Part shown: one piece after another, positions 31,097 to 42,055 of the stretch
Layout: each line of letters opens with the position of its first letter
How positions within the stretch are numbered: the first letter of the stretch is position 1
Assembly: GCA_015178975.1 (NCBI GenBank)
Contig: WHVD01000093.1
Span: 62,001-126,000, forward strand
DNA from: Hysterangium stoloniferum
Taxonomy: Eukaryota > Basidiomycota > Agaricomycetes > Hysterangiales > Hysterangiaceae
Length of the DNA: 64,000 bases
Direction: 5' to 3'
The notes under the pieces: model-generated
Databases searched by the model: none
What the model saw: the letters and a program-made list of their open reading frames with translations, nothing else
What the model was told of the DNA's origin: nothing
Made by a program: the position numbers and the translations under genes

Positions 31097-34000
31097 GAGT
31101 GGCCAGCCTCATCTACAGCAACAGCAGCGACAACTCGGAGGGGAGTGGGATGGGAGTGCAAAGTGTCCCGGAAGTGAATTGGACGGCTACTCGGGACGTA
31201 AGCTTTTCACGACAGTACCCTGACCCACACGTGTTGGGAGACGCTGATCCTAATCTCATTGTAAGACTTCGGACACGAACGTCCGTAAGTTGATGCTCAA
31301 AGAGGAAGTTCACCTCGCACGCCGATCCATCGAAGCGCGAAGAAGTGTAATTATGGCACAGGGCGCTTATGTAAGGGGGCCCGTGACGGAACAGCGCTAG
31401 AATATATCAATATATGGCTGAATATAGACAGGGCACATCAACATATGTTAGTGTGTACGTGTCGTCATTACCTGGATACATGGCAACAGATATAAATCTG
31501 GCGTTGCATTCACGATTAGCAGAAGCGGTGATCTGAAGCCAATCAGTGTTAAAATAGGCATATAAAGAGCCCCGCGATAATCGATTACGACTAGATCTCC
31601 CTCCCACACCCTCCCACACCCATCCGTGCAACCCGATGCACCAGCCCGCGTTTCAACTGTTGGCTACGCGTCGCAAGATTCTCGCTCAACATCCATATTC
31701 ATATTTTCAGCCTTTACCAGCCTTCATTATTATTTTATTTGCTTCTTGTGATCGGCTGTAAGGAAATGCTTATGTAATATTAATACCTCCCGACACCTAC
31801 AGCAAGCCTCCTGGAATACTTCGATTAATCATGCGCTCTGTTCCGGTTTTCGGCCTGGATCCATCACCTTGTGCAACCATCGATCGTGACCAGGAACGAG
31901 AATCTCTAGTGAGCGATCGTTCACGATTTATTAGTTGAAAGGAATCATCCAAAACTCCTTCTGTTGTCAGCGAAATCGCACAAGTATCATATTAGAGTCG
32001 GATCGCGAGCGTTTTCGTATATATATGATTTTCTTTACTACCGAGCGTCGCTGACGTTGGCGTCGTATCAACGATTACTACGAAGAGATATTCTAATCGC
32101 AAATATCTCGTCAATCACTACTCACCTCTGTTTTGGAACAACTTGGAATCCCATACTTATTTGCTTTCTATCTGCACACGGATGTTCCACGGGTCTACCA
32201 TACGAACGCCCCTAGACACATTGGCAATAAACAGATACAAACTGACATTCTTTGGCTTGCGCATGTCGCTGTTCAGATTTACTTCAGATATGGGTCAGGG
32301 AAAGTTTTGCATTGATCCTCCCTTCATTCTTCATTTCCAACACCGAAAATTCAAATACTGGACCGATTTTGCACCGCAGAAAAACTCTGGATTACGCTAG
32401 GCACTCGCAGGCTTGGTGCTGATAGATACATCACGTCGGGTTGACGCTAGATCGAATTCACTAATGATGTCAAGCTTATGAGATCTTGCAATGTATTGGA
32501 CCTTGCGCCGAATCTCATTGCGCATATGGGCTCGCCTTCTTTAAATGCTTCACGCTGACGCCCTGCTGCGGATTACTGTCAAATATGTAGAGCATACAAC
32601 TTACACCCGCATTACTCGGGCTGTCCGTTGATTTGTGCAGTAAGCTCATACTGCGTCGGCCAATATTGGTTTCCAAGATTTAATGCAACTCTCGCCAGAT
32701 CCTACATTCATACATACAGTTTCCTTCATACAACGAACTTCCTGCATCCAGAAAGATGTCGATCCATGACACAAGCCTCACAAAACTTTCCCCGAGCAAG
32801 TCAACTAAGTATCTTAAAATTCCGTCGGTAGCTTCGTAAATTTTAGTCCGATTACTAAAATCCCGGCATAGTTGACTCGAGCCATGAGTAACCACTAGGT
32901 TTGTTATGATTGTTTCAATCGCGATATACCTTTACATGTGATGATGGCCAAGTTGGTCCCCATTGAAAGGCCCTGGGCGTTAGCCTGCCAGTGACCGTTC
33001 TTTCGGAATGCTTGGAACCCCCTGTTTCAATGTAACCTCATATGGTCTGTAGCTCTCGGAAATTGATCCAGTCATTTGAAAAACACAAGACTAAACTTGG
33101 ACCAGGCGCTCGTTTTGTGGTACTCATGCGCACAGCCACAATCGTACCTGGATCAGCCATTTTCCATGAACGCTGGAACCCTCGCACATTAGAGACCATC
33201 GCTGCTGTAAATCATCTGAGTGAAGGTTGTTCAAGAAATGCGGCTTTCGTTCATCCCCCTCCGGACGTCCGAGCTGATGTAGAGTAATCACGTTCATAGG
33301 TTAATTATGGGTCTCTGCTGCCCCCTTTTAGTGTCGACTGACGACTACCTTAAATATATACAATGGCCGTGATGAACCCACGTCAATTTTTTGACATATT
33401 TCACATTTTTCATTGGGCCCACGGAGGTTACTCTCGTGAGGTGTGAGGTACACTGTTTCAAGAATGGATCGTCGTATTTCAACAATAGCTGGAGAGTAAT
33501 ATATCATAAATGAAGATCCATGGGGAAGATGATCTGCTGTGAAATTTATGAGTTATTTTCTCCATAACATAGCATGTTTATCCTTTCTTTATATCCGTAC
33601 GCAGTTATGCCAGGCCCACCCGTTAAAGTGTGTTCACCACAGCTGAGTAACTAAGTTACCTGAATCAAAACTCAAGAGGAGACAATCAAGTAAATTGGGA
33701 GATAATAAAAATAGCATGGCGATAGAAGTCAAGGGAGAAGCTGGATATCTTGTGATACATATGTAGTAACTTAAAGCGGGGAGGGGCGAGAGCCTACAGG
33801 GTATTCCAAGTCGCTGTTGTTGAGCGCAGGGAGTACGCTTCGACAAGATTCATGTGGATCTCTCACAGGATTGGTATCAAAGCATCTATTTATAACAAGG
33901 TACTAGGTAGGGTGTTGACAGTCGTCAAGACATTCATTAACGTATTAACGTCACCTGTCTACAGTAGCAAGCTGAAGGCGTTAGTCAGAGTACAAAGAGG

Positions 34001-34384
34001 GACAAGCCTTGATGTACAGCCATCGGTGTATCGGCAGCTAGAGAATTTACACTAATGACCTGGTCTGACATACCGCATTACATAGCCCGAGCTTTGGTTG
34101 GTTGGGCAAAAATAAGGACGAGAAATTATATACTCGGATGACATGTTATCCTTTCTATTCAAGCACACTACACAAATATCGATATAGCGGAGGATATGGA
34201 GGATACTGACGAGGCGGCCCGCCCTAAATGATCCGTACTCGACAGGGGGACGGCATCTCTGGAGGAGTGCGTCGAAGCTAAGAGGCACATAATAATAATA
34301 ATAATAATAATAAACTAAATCAAACCAAGGCGCGATTCCCAAATGTAAGTGCACTGTTGTTTAGCCAGCTTAAGAACTTGAGGA
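31097..34384. other. 3.3 kb without a recognised gene
   Basis: Mixed-composition sequence. Open frames are short, overlap on both strands and show no family text. No tRNA, LTR ends or TIRs were recognised. It should include the promoter of the gene ending at 31096. Confidence 0.4.
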
Positions 34385-34389
34385 GAAGA

Positions 34390-34591
34390 TGAAGATTAAT
34401 GAGTGAGAATAGTTATTCATTATTGTTCTTTACACTAATTCTCGTATATATATATCATACAGGTGGATAGAGTTTATCCACTAAGTGGATCGATACATCA
34501 TAAACCACATCATAAGCTGCATCATCTATTGTATCATATGTGCAGCTCCACTCGTTCTGGTGCCTATACCTTCAATGCTCGTATCTCAATA
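34390..34591 (-). repeat. Copia 3' LTR
   Basis: 202 bp. Plus-strand ends TGAAGATTAATG and CGTATCTCAATA. Inside it at 34592-34600, the minus strand reads AAGGAGGAG, the expected polypurine tract. It differs from the other LTR mostly by CG/TG/CA transitions. Confidence 0.9.
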
Positions 34592-34777
34592 CTCCTCCTT
34601 GAGTGTTGAAGTACCAATACCCAGTTGGCGCGTATGATAAGAATGAGTCGATGGTGGTAGCAACTTTGTCAAAATATCTGCAATCATTTCCTTCGTGTGT
34701 CAATAGATAAGTTGGATCATCCTATTCTCGATTAAGTGTCGAATAAAATGATATTTGACTTCAATATGTTTCATTCT

Positions 34778-35338
34778 TCATAGAGCATGTCGATTATGAG
34801 CAAATGCGATCATCCCTTGATTATCCTCGAAAATCATGGTCGGTTCTTCGTAAATAATATCCAATTCCTCCAAAAAATGTCTCGTCCACATAACTTCACA
34901 TGCTGCCTTGGATAAAGCGATGTATTCAGCTTCTGTTGAAGACAGGGCTACCATCGACTGTTTCCTCGAAGACCAAGATACAGCCCCCAATCCTAAAAAT
35001 ATGATGTATCCTCCAGTTGACTTTCTGTCCTCTGTATTGCCAGCGAAATCCATGTCTGAGTACATGTGTAAACAAAGCGCTCCTCCTCCCAAATGAAGAT
35101 CGCGATCTCGAGTGGTATATAAGTATTGGAGGACTCGTTTCACTATTGCGACAATTTGTTAACAGAATATGCAATATCTGGACGTGATACCGTGGCAGTG
35201 AACATTAAGCTACCTATGATTTTGTGATATGGGAGTTTCTCCATTTCTTCACATTCTTCTTTAGTTTCAGGTCACATAATGGATTGGAAATCAATTTTAA
35301 GTGGGATAGGGGACCAAATTGGTCTTGAATTCTGTATG
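34778..35338 (-). pseudogene. Copia RNase H and end of RT
   Basis: It reads MYSDMDFAGNTEDRKSTGGY, then SWSSRKQSMVALSSTEAEYI and FEDNQGMIAFAHN, the typical copia RNase H text (usually YSDADWAGD, STAEAEY, DNQGAIAL). D in the first motif and E in STEAEY are kept. The frame is broken near 35150 and at the stop near 35270. Confidence 0.9.
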
Positions 35339-36300
35339 TTAAATTTCTTTGCGATGTTTTCGATGTATTCCTTTTGTGATATGAATAGACTTTGAATCAG
35401 TGTTTCGACAAATGCTTGTTCCCAGAATCCAGTGAGCATCTCCTTCGCTCGAAATCCCAAATCGTTCACTAAATGCCTTTTCGAGATCTAAGAGTTGTTT
35501 TTCATCACTGACAGCTGTTGCATCGTCCACCCAAAAAGCAACCACAGCCCAACTTCCATCATCCCGTGTCTTAAAGAATGTAGTGCTGTCAAAGTCGGAA
35601 CAGTACCAGGTAAGTTCTTCGACCATAAATCCATATAACGTTTTTCTCCACTCATTTCCTCCTTGTTTCATGCCATACAGGGCCTTCAATAACGGCAATG
35701 CTAGGTGCTCCTTTCTGGGTTCTTCAAATCCTTCCAGCTGCTGAACCCAAACTTTCTCCTTCATCGTCCCATGTAAGTATGCTGACTTTACATCAAATTG
35801 ACGTATGGCTGAATTCGTTATACCTCCCAGCACTAGCAAGATTTGGAACATTTCCCATTTCATAACTGGTGCATAGGTTTCATTAAAGTGAAGACCGGGA
35901 ATCTGACTGAAGACCGGGAATCTGACTGAAGACCGGGAATCTGACTGAAGACCAGGAATCTGACTGAAGCCCTTGACGACAATGCGAACTTTTTGCTTCA
36001 CAAGGTCACTGTTTTTGTATGTTCCACGACATACAGTTCCTGTCTTCAAAATTCATGTTCTGGGTGGCAGTTCTTCAGGTGGTCCGAACACATCATGATC
36101 CAACATATTTTGCCATTCTACTTGTCGCACCTTCTCTCCCATGTGGCTCCTTCTTCTCCTGGCATGTTTAGTGCCTCCTGGATCGGTGGATTACTTCCTA
36201 TGGCAGAATACATAATGAGTCCTTCATCGTGTCCAGCTTCTTCCTCATCTGCTAAAATTGCATTTCCAGCTATTTCTCTTATATTTCCAGATTGTGACAT
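35339..36300 (-). pseudogene. Copia reverse transcriptase, with a 19-bp repeat expansion
   Basis: Text from the start: IQEALNMPGEEGATW (entry to the RT), KTGTVCRGTYKNSDLVKQK, VVKGFSQIPGLHFNETYAPV, SAIRQFDVKSAYLHG, LKALYGMKQGGNEW, and AVVAFWVDDATAVS, where WVDD takes the place of YVDD. A frame break and stop lie near 36050. Between VVKGFSQIPG and HFNETYAP a 19-bp unit is repeated four times, adding 19 residues. Confidence 0.9.
35889..35968 (-). repeat. Four 19-bp tandem repeats inside copia RT
   Basis: The plus-strand unit GAAGACCGGGAATCTGACT occurs four times with one change (CCGGG/CCAGG). Three extra units equal 57 bp, so the RT frame is retained while the domain gains foreign residues. GGGAATCTGACT within the unit is identical to a variant 12-mer of the minisatellite at 51256-52843. 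Confidence 0.85.
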
Positions 36301-36402
36301 TCCACACAGGATATCAGGTATGTTTGAAATTAGCTGTGACCAATCTGATGATGTACCAATTTCTTTTCCTTTTTCATCAATGGGTCTTGGATGTGGAGGA
36401 AT

Positions 36403-37518
36403 TCATATTGTGAGCCTAGGCTGTGGTTCGTCTGGCATCACCTTTAATTGAGGTTTGTAAATTTCCTTCATATCTGCAACATTTCTAAATTGTCCTTCAT
36501 CTCCATACAGGACTGGTGATGGCAATGTCATCACATTTTCATGGAATATTGCATCCCGCACCTTTTCAATACATCTAGACCCAGGATACCATACCAAGTA
36601 ACTGGTGGAATATGGTTCATATCCAACCATATATCCCATTCTAGAACGTGAGTCCAATTTCTGTCGTCTTTGTTTAGGAATAGCAATGCTGACTGGGCAG
36701 CCGAAAATTCGTAAATGGGATAGATCTGGCCTTTCCCCAGTAACATGTTCAATTGGCATGTGTCTGTCATTCATTTGAGTTGGACTTTGGTTTTTCAGGT
36801 ACACCATCATCTTGACAGCTATGGACCAAAGGAACTTGGGCAGTTTTGATGAATACAACATTGATCGGCCCCTATCAGAAATTGTGTGTATGCCCCTTTC
36901 TGCAACTCCATTTTGCTGAGGTGTATAAGGAATTGAGGTGAACAATGATATGCCTTTGGATGATAGATATCTCCTGAATTCCGAATTGATGAACTCGGTC
37001 CCATTGTCTGCCATTACACCTTGGACCTTTGCATTAAACTGCATCTCAAGTTTCTGTATGTATTCTCGTATTTTCTGAACAGCCTCCAATTTGATTGCTA
37101 ATGTGTCAATCCATACAGCATGTGAGTAATCGTCAAGGATTATTATGAAATATCATTTCTTATCGAAGCTTATTGTCTCCATCGGTCTGGCTAAATCCAT
37201 GTGGAGGAGTTCCCCAAGTCATGTCGCTTGAGTTCGGCCGGTTTTGAAAAGAGTGTGATGTTGTTTTCCTTCAATGCAAGCAATACAGTCTGCTTCGAAT
37301 TCTTCATAATCGTCGATTTCAATTCCAGATGCAAAATGCTGTGCCAGATTTCGGATGGCAGCTGTGTGTAGATGGCCCAATCGCTGATGCCATAACATCA
37401 AGTTGCTTGGCAATTTCATAGAGTATGCTACAGGTATGTTGTCCAAATTTTCTTGTAACTCGCCTTCTGATAAATTTGTATACCTGCATATTGATGACGA
37501 GGCTGGAATCATCCTGAA
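36403..37518 (-). pseudogene. Copia integrase
   Basis: N-terminal zinc site: LWHQRLGHLHTAAIRNL...CIACIEGKQH (His, His, Cys, Cys). Core: DNGTEFINSEF with a catalytic Asp, then YTPQQNGVAERGIHTI with the catalytic Glu. The C-terminal part has PIEHVTGERPDLSHLRIFGC, the GKKP-like end common to copia integrases. The frame changes between 37090 and 37219. Confidence 0.9.
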
Positions 37519-37926
37519 TTAGAATGGATACACATTTCCACTTTCGACGGCTTCACCTATGGTTCGTCCTTTCGTATCGACAATTCTTGAACCATTTATG
37601 TTAAGATCAACTTGATAGCCATCCTTAAAGAGCTGCGCAGGATTCAGCAATTGTACCTTGGCTTCGGGTGTCCATTCGACATTCAGAATTTCACCTATGA
37701 ATTCTGGTCCAAAACTTGACACATTCAATTTCAACATTCCAACACCCTTGGCATAAATGTAACCACCATTCGCTGTTTGAATTCTCTTCGGTACATTATA
37801 TGCCATAAAATTGTGTAAGTCCTGGATATTTGGCACATAATGTCCTGACGATGCAGAATCCAGGAAATATTTGTGTTGAGTCATGTCTTTACCCATAAAG
37901 AATACTGAATCCACTGCTGTAAACAT
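37519..37926 (-). pseudogene. Copia aspartic protease
   Basis: It carries KYFLDSASSGHYVPN, where the usual LDSGASxH active site reads LDSASSGH. Catalytic Asp is present but the Gly of DSG is changed to Ala. It continues with a copia-type linker (TKGRTIGEAVESGNVYPF) toward integrase. Confidence 0.85.
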
Positions 37927-37929
37927 CCC

Positions 37930-38824
37930 TCAGCTTGAAACTGAGGTTGATGGGTTATCAGGTGCGTTAGCCAGCCCTTTGTCCTGTTTTGATTGTCCTC
38001 CTGATTGCTGAAGATTCTTCTTTTTCCTTTTTGGACAATTTTGCGCCCAATGGGACAAATCTCCACACTTGTAGGATCCTTGCGAACTTCTATTATTTGG
38101 CCTGCCTCGTCCCAGGTTCCCACGTCCGTGCTGGAATTGTCCCCAGGACCTGATTGGATCACCTTGAGTACAAAATGCAGAACCATCTGTAAACCCAGGG
38201 TGTATTTCTTTTCGTATTTCGATTTGTCGAAGCTTGTTAACGATTTCTTCAACAGTGTCCTTATCATAGTCGATTGTTGTTGACATGATATCGAAATCTT
38301 CTGGGAGTGTGCTCATGAAAAGACTAAGGTAATTGGGGTCTGCAATGCTGTGTCCTGCTTCTAACAATTTGATTCAGATAGAATCCATTTGGGCCTTATA
38401 CTCGATTATTCCAGTGCCATCGTACCTCATATGTACGAGTTCGGAGAGTAACATTGCCCTACTGTTAGCAAGACATGTTCTGTAAGTATTTTTCAGTTTG
38501 TTCCAAGCGTCAACAGGATTATCATTAGTCATAATAGCTACCCTTGGTTCACCTTCTACATGCAATATTATTTCGCTATATGCCCTCTTCTTTCGAAGCA
38601 CCCACTTCTTCAATTTCCAATTCATCTTTCGTCAGGGTGTCCAATTTAGCATGCATGGGATCTGCCAATTCTCCAGTTATGACTTTCCACTGGTTCAAGG
38701 ATTCGAGTACAGTCTTCATACTTGCGCTCCATGTAAAGTAGTTGTCCTTTTGTAGCTTCAGAAAGACTTGATATGTGCTTCCAGTACTCGATTCATAGTC
38801 CTTGATCTTCTCCAAGGTAGACAT
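37930..38824 (-). pseudogene. Copia gag, broken
   Basis: It starts at the ATG at 38822-38824 (MSTLEKIKDYE...), with the family Trp in NYFTWSASMKTVLE. A frameshift near 38600 and a stop near 38374 break it. The middle has STLPEDFDIMSTTIDY, typical of UBN2 gag. The zinc knuckle reads SYKCGDLSHWAQNC: the first Cys has become Ser, so the metal site would be lost. The C-terminus is Gln/Lys-rich. Confidence 0.87.
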
Positions 38825-38867
38825 AATAATAATCCTGAGTGATTCAAAGTTCTTTTACTAATAAGAA

Positions 38868-38885
38868 GGGCCAGTGCCCATAACC
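38868..38885 (-). promoter_or_regulatory. Copia primer-binding site, half-tRNA-iMet type
   Basis: Directly inside the 5' LTR the minus strand reads GGTTATGGGCACTGGCCC. The first ten bases equal those of the gag-only element at 3442-4867 and complement the initiator tRNA anticodon stem-loop. Confidence 0.65.
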
Positions 38886-39747
38886 TGAAGATTAATGAGT
38901 GAGAATAGTTATTCATTATTGTTCTTTACGCTAATTCTTGTATATATATATCATACAGGTGGATAGAGTTTATCCACTAAGTGGATTGATACATCATAAA
39001 CCACATCATAAGCTGCATCACCTAGGAGGGTGTTTATAATTACTATAATCTCAAATATTTACTAATAAAAGTCTTACTTTTACAAAACTCCATCTTTAAA
39101 TAGTGATATCTATTCTAAAACAATTATATCATCAAAAAACAACCATCAGAAATAGTTCTCCATATTACATCTTATACAACCCATAGTTATTTAACAAATT
39201 CCATTGTATATAATTTCCTTCTTTTTACAGACGTCTACTAATACTTTTATTAGTACTTTGTTTTTTAAAAGTTGTAATGTAGTTATTTCCATGTAAAATA
39301 TGTAAAATATTATTGGAAAATTTTCATACCACAGCTGTCTTTATTAAGTAAAACCCCTATATATTCTGGGTATGTTGAATCAAGTAGAAATCTGTTCAGA
39401 TCCATTCCGAAGTAATACATATGTATTTAGAGGTGCCAATGATATACATATGCATGGAATGGACTATTTAAAGGTATCTATTTTTTAAAAGTATTAGTGT
39501 TTCAAACTACTAATTTTTTTTATTGTCTAGTTGTGTCCAGAAAGATTCATTAGTTTGTAATGTATGAGAGAGTTTAAAACTTTCAAAAAGTTTTAAAAAC
39601 CAAATTATGTTTGAATCACATCCCAGATGTTTAAATGACCTTTAGAGTATATTAGAATTTGGTATACTTAATAGTTTTCAGATATCCTCCCTATTGCACG
39701 GCTCCACTCATTCTGGTGCCTATGTCTTCAACGCTCATATCTCAATA
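38886..39747 (-). repeat. Copia 5' LTR, split by a DNA transposon
   Basis: LTR sequence at 38886-39024 and 39694-39747 rejoins into ~193 bp matching 34390-34591. The insert at 39025-39690 and one copy of CTA interrupt it. Confidence 0.88.
39025..39690 (+). mobile_element. 666-bp MITE-like DNA transposon (PIF/Harbinger-like?), copy 1, TSD CTA
   Basis: It starts GGAGGGTGTTTATAATTA and ends TTTTCAGATATCCTCC, an imperfect ~24-bp inverted repeat headed by GGAGG. The 3-bp CTA duplication (39022-39024, 39691-39693) is confirmed by the uninterrupted LTR copy at 34530-34534. A second, inverted copy is at 47968-49172. GG ends with 3-bp target duplications suggest PIF/Harbinger relatives, but TWA is usual there, so the class is tentative. 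There is no ORF. Confidence 0.82.
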
Positions 39748-41479
39748 GAAGAGACAATAGAGACAAACATATCTACAATGATGACTTGAGGATAACGGCT
39801 GCTTAGGTGTTGCATTGAACAGGGTCATGTTCAACGAAGCTCGTTGTGGTTACCATGAGTCTTCTGCAAGTCTCAATAAAATACTTATCCAGTGTCTTCC
39901 AAGCTGTCTTTGAGGTCTGTAATGGTAGTAGTGATGGCAGGAGTGCTTGAGGGAAAGTCATTTACTGTGAAAATCTGTGGTATCGATGTAGTGCCGAGGA
40001 TCTGAAGTGTAGACTTGGACATGATGCATGAGGCTTTGAACCTTTCTGGCCAAATCGACATAGACCTGAGTTCATGGAATACAGATGCATTCTTTACAGA
40101 CTATTTGACTCGTTGGAGGAGATCGCTTTCTCTTGTAGACATTTTAGTGCTACAAGTTGACCATGTGAAGTACACACCTTGTCGAAGACTGGCAGGAAGA
40201 GTTCATGTCACTGGTATACATACTGGCTAGCCTGCAGACTGATCATGGGTCATTAACTATGGGTGGCAATCATGACGAAACCCAGTAAGAGAACTATAAT
40301 TGCGATGATGCTCTATATATAAGTCAAGCTCTTCAAGTCATTAATATTGATACTCCATTCTCTAAGTTGGGCATGTTCTATTCCATGCCCGAGGGTTGGA
40401 CATTCTTTTGTTTTCGTATTTGTTTGAATAAACGGAGATTGATTGATTATAATCCCACTATTTGAGCCACCATCCTCTGACACATAATTCATTGTGGCAA
40501 GCAAAAGAATCTATGAGGTCCGCCTGACCCAACCGTCAAAATTTAGACTTTATTCAATAAGTCTGATCCTTCTCATGGGCAAAACAGGCAGGGCTTCCAA
40601 CAATTAAAGATCCATCACAAAACCTATGTAAGAAGCCAGAAGAAGGCATGTGTTATATCAGAAATGCAATATCTAGATAAAATCTTGATGTTGTTTCAGT
40701 ACTCATGACTGATTGGCATAGCCATTGAGGATGCTCACGGTCTTGCTGTGCTCTTCTGGGCTATATTATACTATCAGAATATTTGATGGACAATCAACTT
40801 AGTACTTTACAGTAGCTTAGTCATTGGTTATATTCTACAGCTAGGAAAAATATACAAAAAAATATTAAAATTAAGATAGTCTAGAGTTGACCTTTCTCAA
40901 ACATCCTAGGGATATTGTCTAGTAGAAATTGATGTCCATGGTACTTCTTCTTTGCCCACACAGCTTGTGCATTACAACTGTTTCTAAGGTAGAGTTCAAA
41001 ATTAAAAGGAAAAAATTCTGCTTTGAACCCACTGACAAATTGTGCTATATCTGGAGGATGGTTACAATTTCTTTAATATTCAAAATTTTATTGAAAAACC
41101 CTCATGTTTTTAAGTGAGACTATTCCCTCTGGCTATAACTACATATCCTATGAGTTTATATTTTATTACTCCAAATGTTATCTTTAAGGCATGTATTCCC
41201 TTTTCAAATATGTATGTATGTATATACAAATATTATGGTTAAACAAGATTATTTGGGTTACAGTGGCTCAAAGAACTGCCCCAATGTTTTCTCATTTTTG
41301 AAAGGTTAGGTTGGTATGGACCACTGACATAAGCAGAAAATTTAAGTAAATTATCAAAGGTACTATAGGATCATGGCTTGAAGGTAAGCCTTGGTTCATG
41401 TGATTTGAATAAAACCCATTAAATAATAAATAAAACAAAACAGCTACTCATTGGGACAGTTTTTTGACCCTTTATTTTT
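39748..41479. other. TE debris without clear borders
   Basis: On the minus strand, 39878-40024 opens an ATG frame (MSKSTLQILGTTSIPQIFT) that resembles a retroelement gag start in layout but is only 48 codons. 40799-40824 matches the inverse of the 120-bp LTR of the gag-only element (GTACTTTACAGTAGCTTAGT). 40985-41055 resembles 22800-22870. No complete element can be built. Confidence 0.4.
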
Positions 41480-41860
41480 GTTATGTATGACCCATTCCTG
41501 GATACTTCAACATCTGATATGATCTGAAACATCCAACTTTCCACCTCAAGTCTCTGATCCGACTTCCTGCCTTAATATCCAATGACAACTTAGAAGAACA
41601 ACTGGACAAATTGAAAAAGAAATCTTCCAATGAACCAACTGAAATGATGTTTATCAACTCCATTGTGAAATTCACTGACTATCTGAAATCTGCTGAGGAA
41701 AGTAAAGAATCTTCCCATACCAGAGTTAAAGAACCTGAACCATTTACCAGCAAAGATCCAAAGAAATTTAAGAATTTCCTTCTCCAATGCCATTTCAATT
41801 TCCATGATTGACCCACTGCATTCAAGTCTGATAGTCAAAAAGTCAACTTTGCACTCTCAG
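41480..41860 (+). pseudogene. Gypsy gag fragment fused to an LTR-like start
   Basis: It opens with an LTR-like TGTTATGTATGACCC/GATACTTCAACATC, then plus-strand gag text: EPTEMMFINSIVKF, VKEPEPFTSKDPKKFKNFLL, QCHFNFHD and, after a stop, FKSDSQKVNFALS. The same text in minus orientation is at 49537-49776. It breaks off at 41860 where the next transposon begins. Confidence 0.75.
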
Positions 41861-42055
41861 GCAAGAACCAGCACCTGTGTTCTGCCTCCTCAATGATAAG
41901 TTGAATAAGTGGTTTCTCTTCCTTGAAGTCCTGCTGATGTGACAACATTTTTCACATGCACCAATCAGTTCACATGGACTCCTGCAGGATGTCAGTGTGC
42001 ATCTCGATGGGTTCATTCCTTCTGCTGCCACCAATGCTTCATGGCATAGCTACTC

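Larger units (their letters stand above)
34390..39747 (-). mobile_element. Full-length Ty1/copia retrotransposon, inactivated, TSD GAAGA
   Basis: Bounded by LTRs (34390-34591 and 38886-39747) and an exact GAAGA duplication (34385-34389, 39748-39752). The minus-strand order is LTR, primer-binding site, gag, protease, integrase, reverse transcriptase, RNase H, polypurine tract, LTR. A 666-bp DNA transposon sits in the 5' LTR; without it the element is about 4.7 kb, normal for copia. Frameshifts and stops in most domains show that it cannot encode a working polyprotein. In element orientation the LTR termini are TATTGAG...TCTTCA, so it starts TA rather than TG. Confidence 0.92.
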
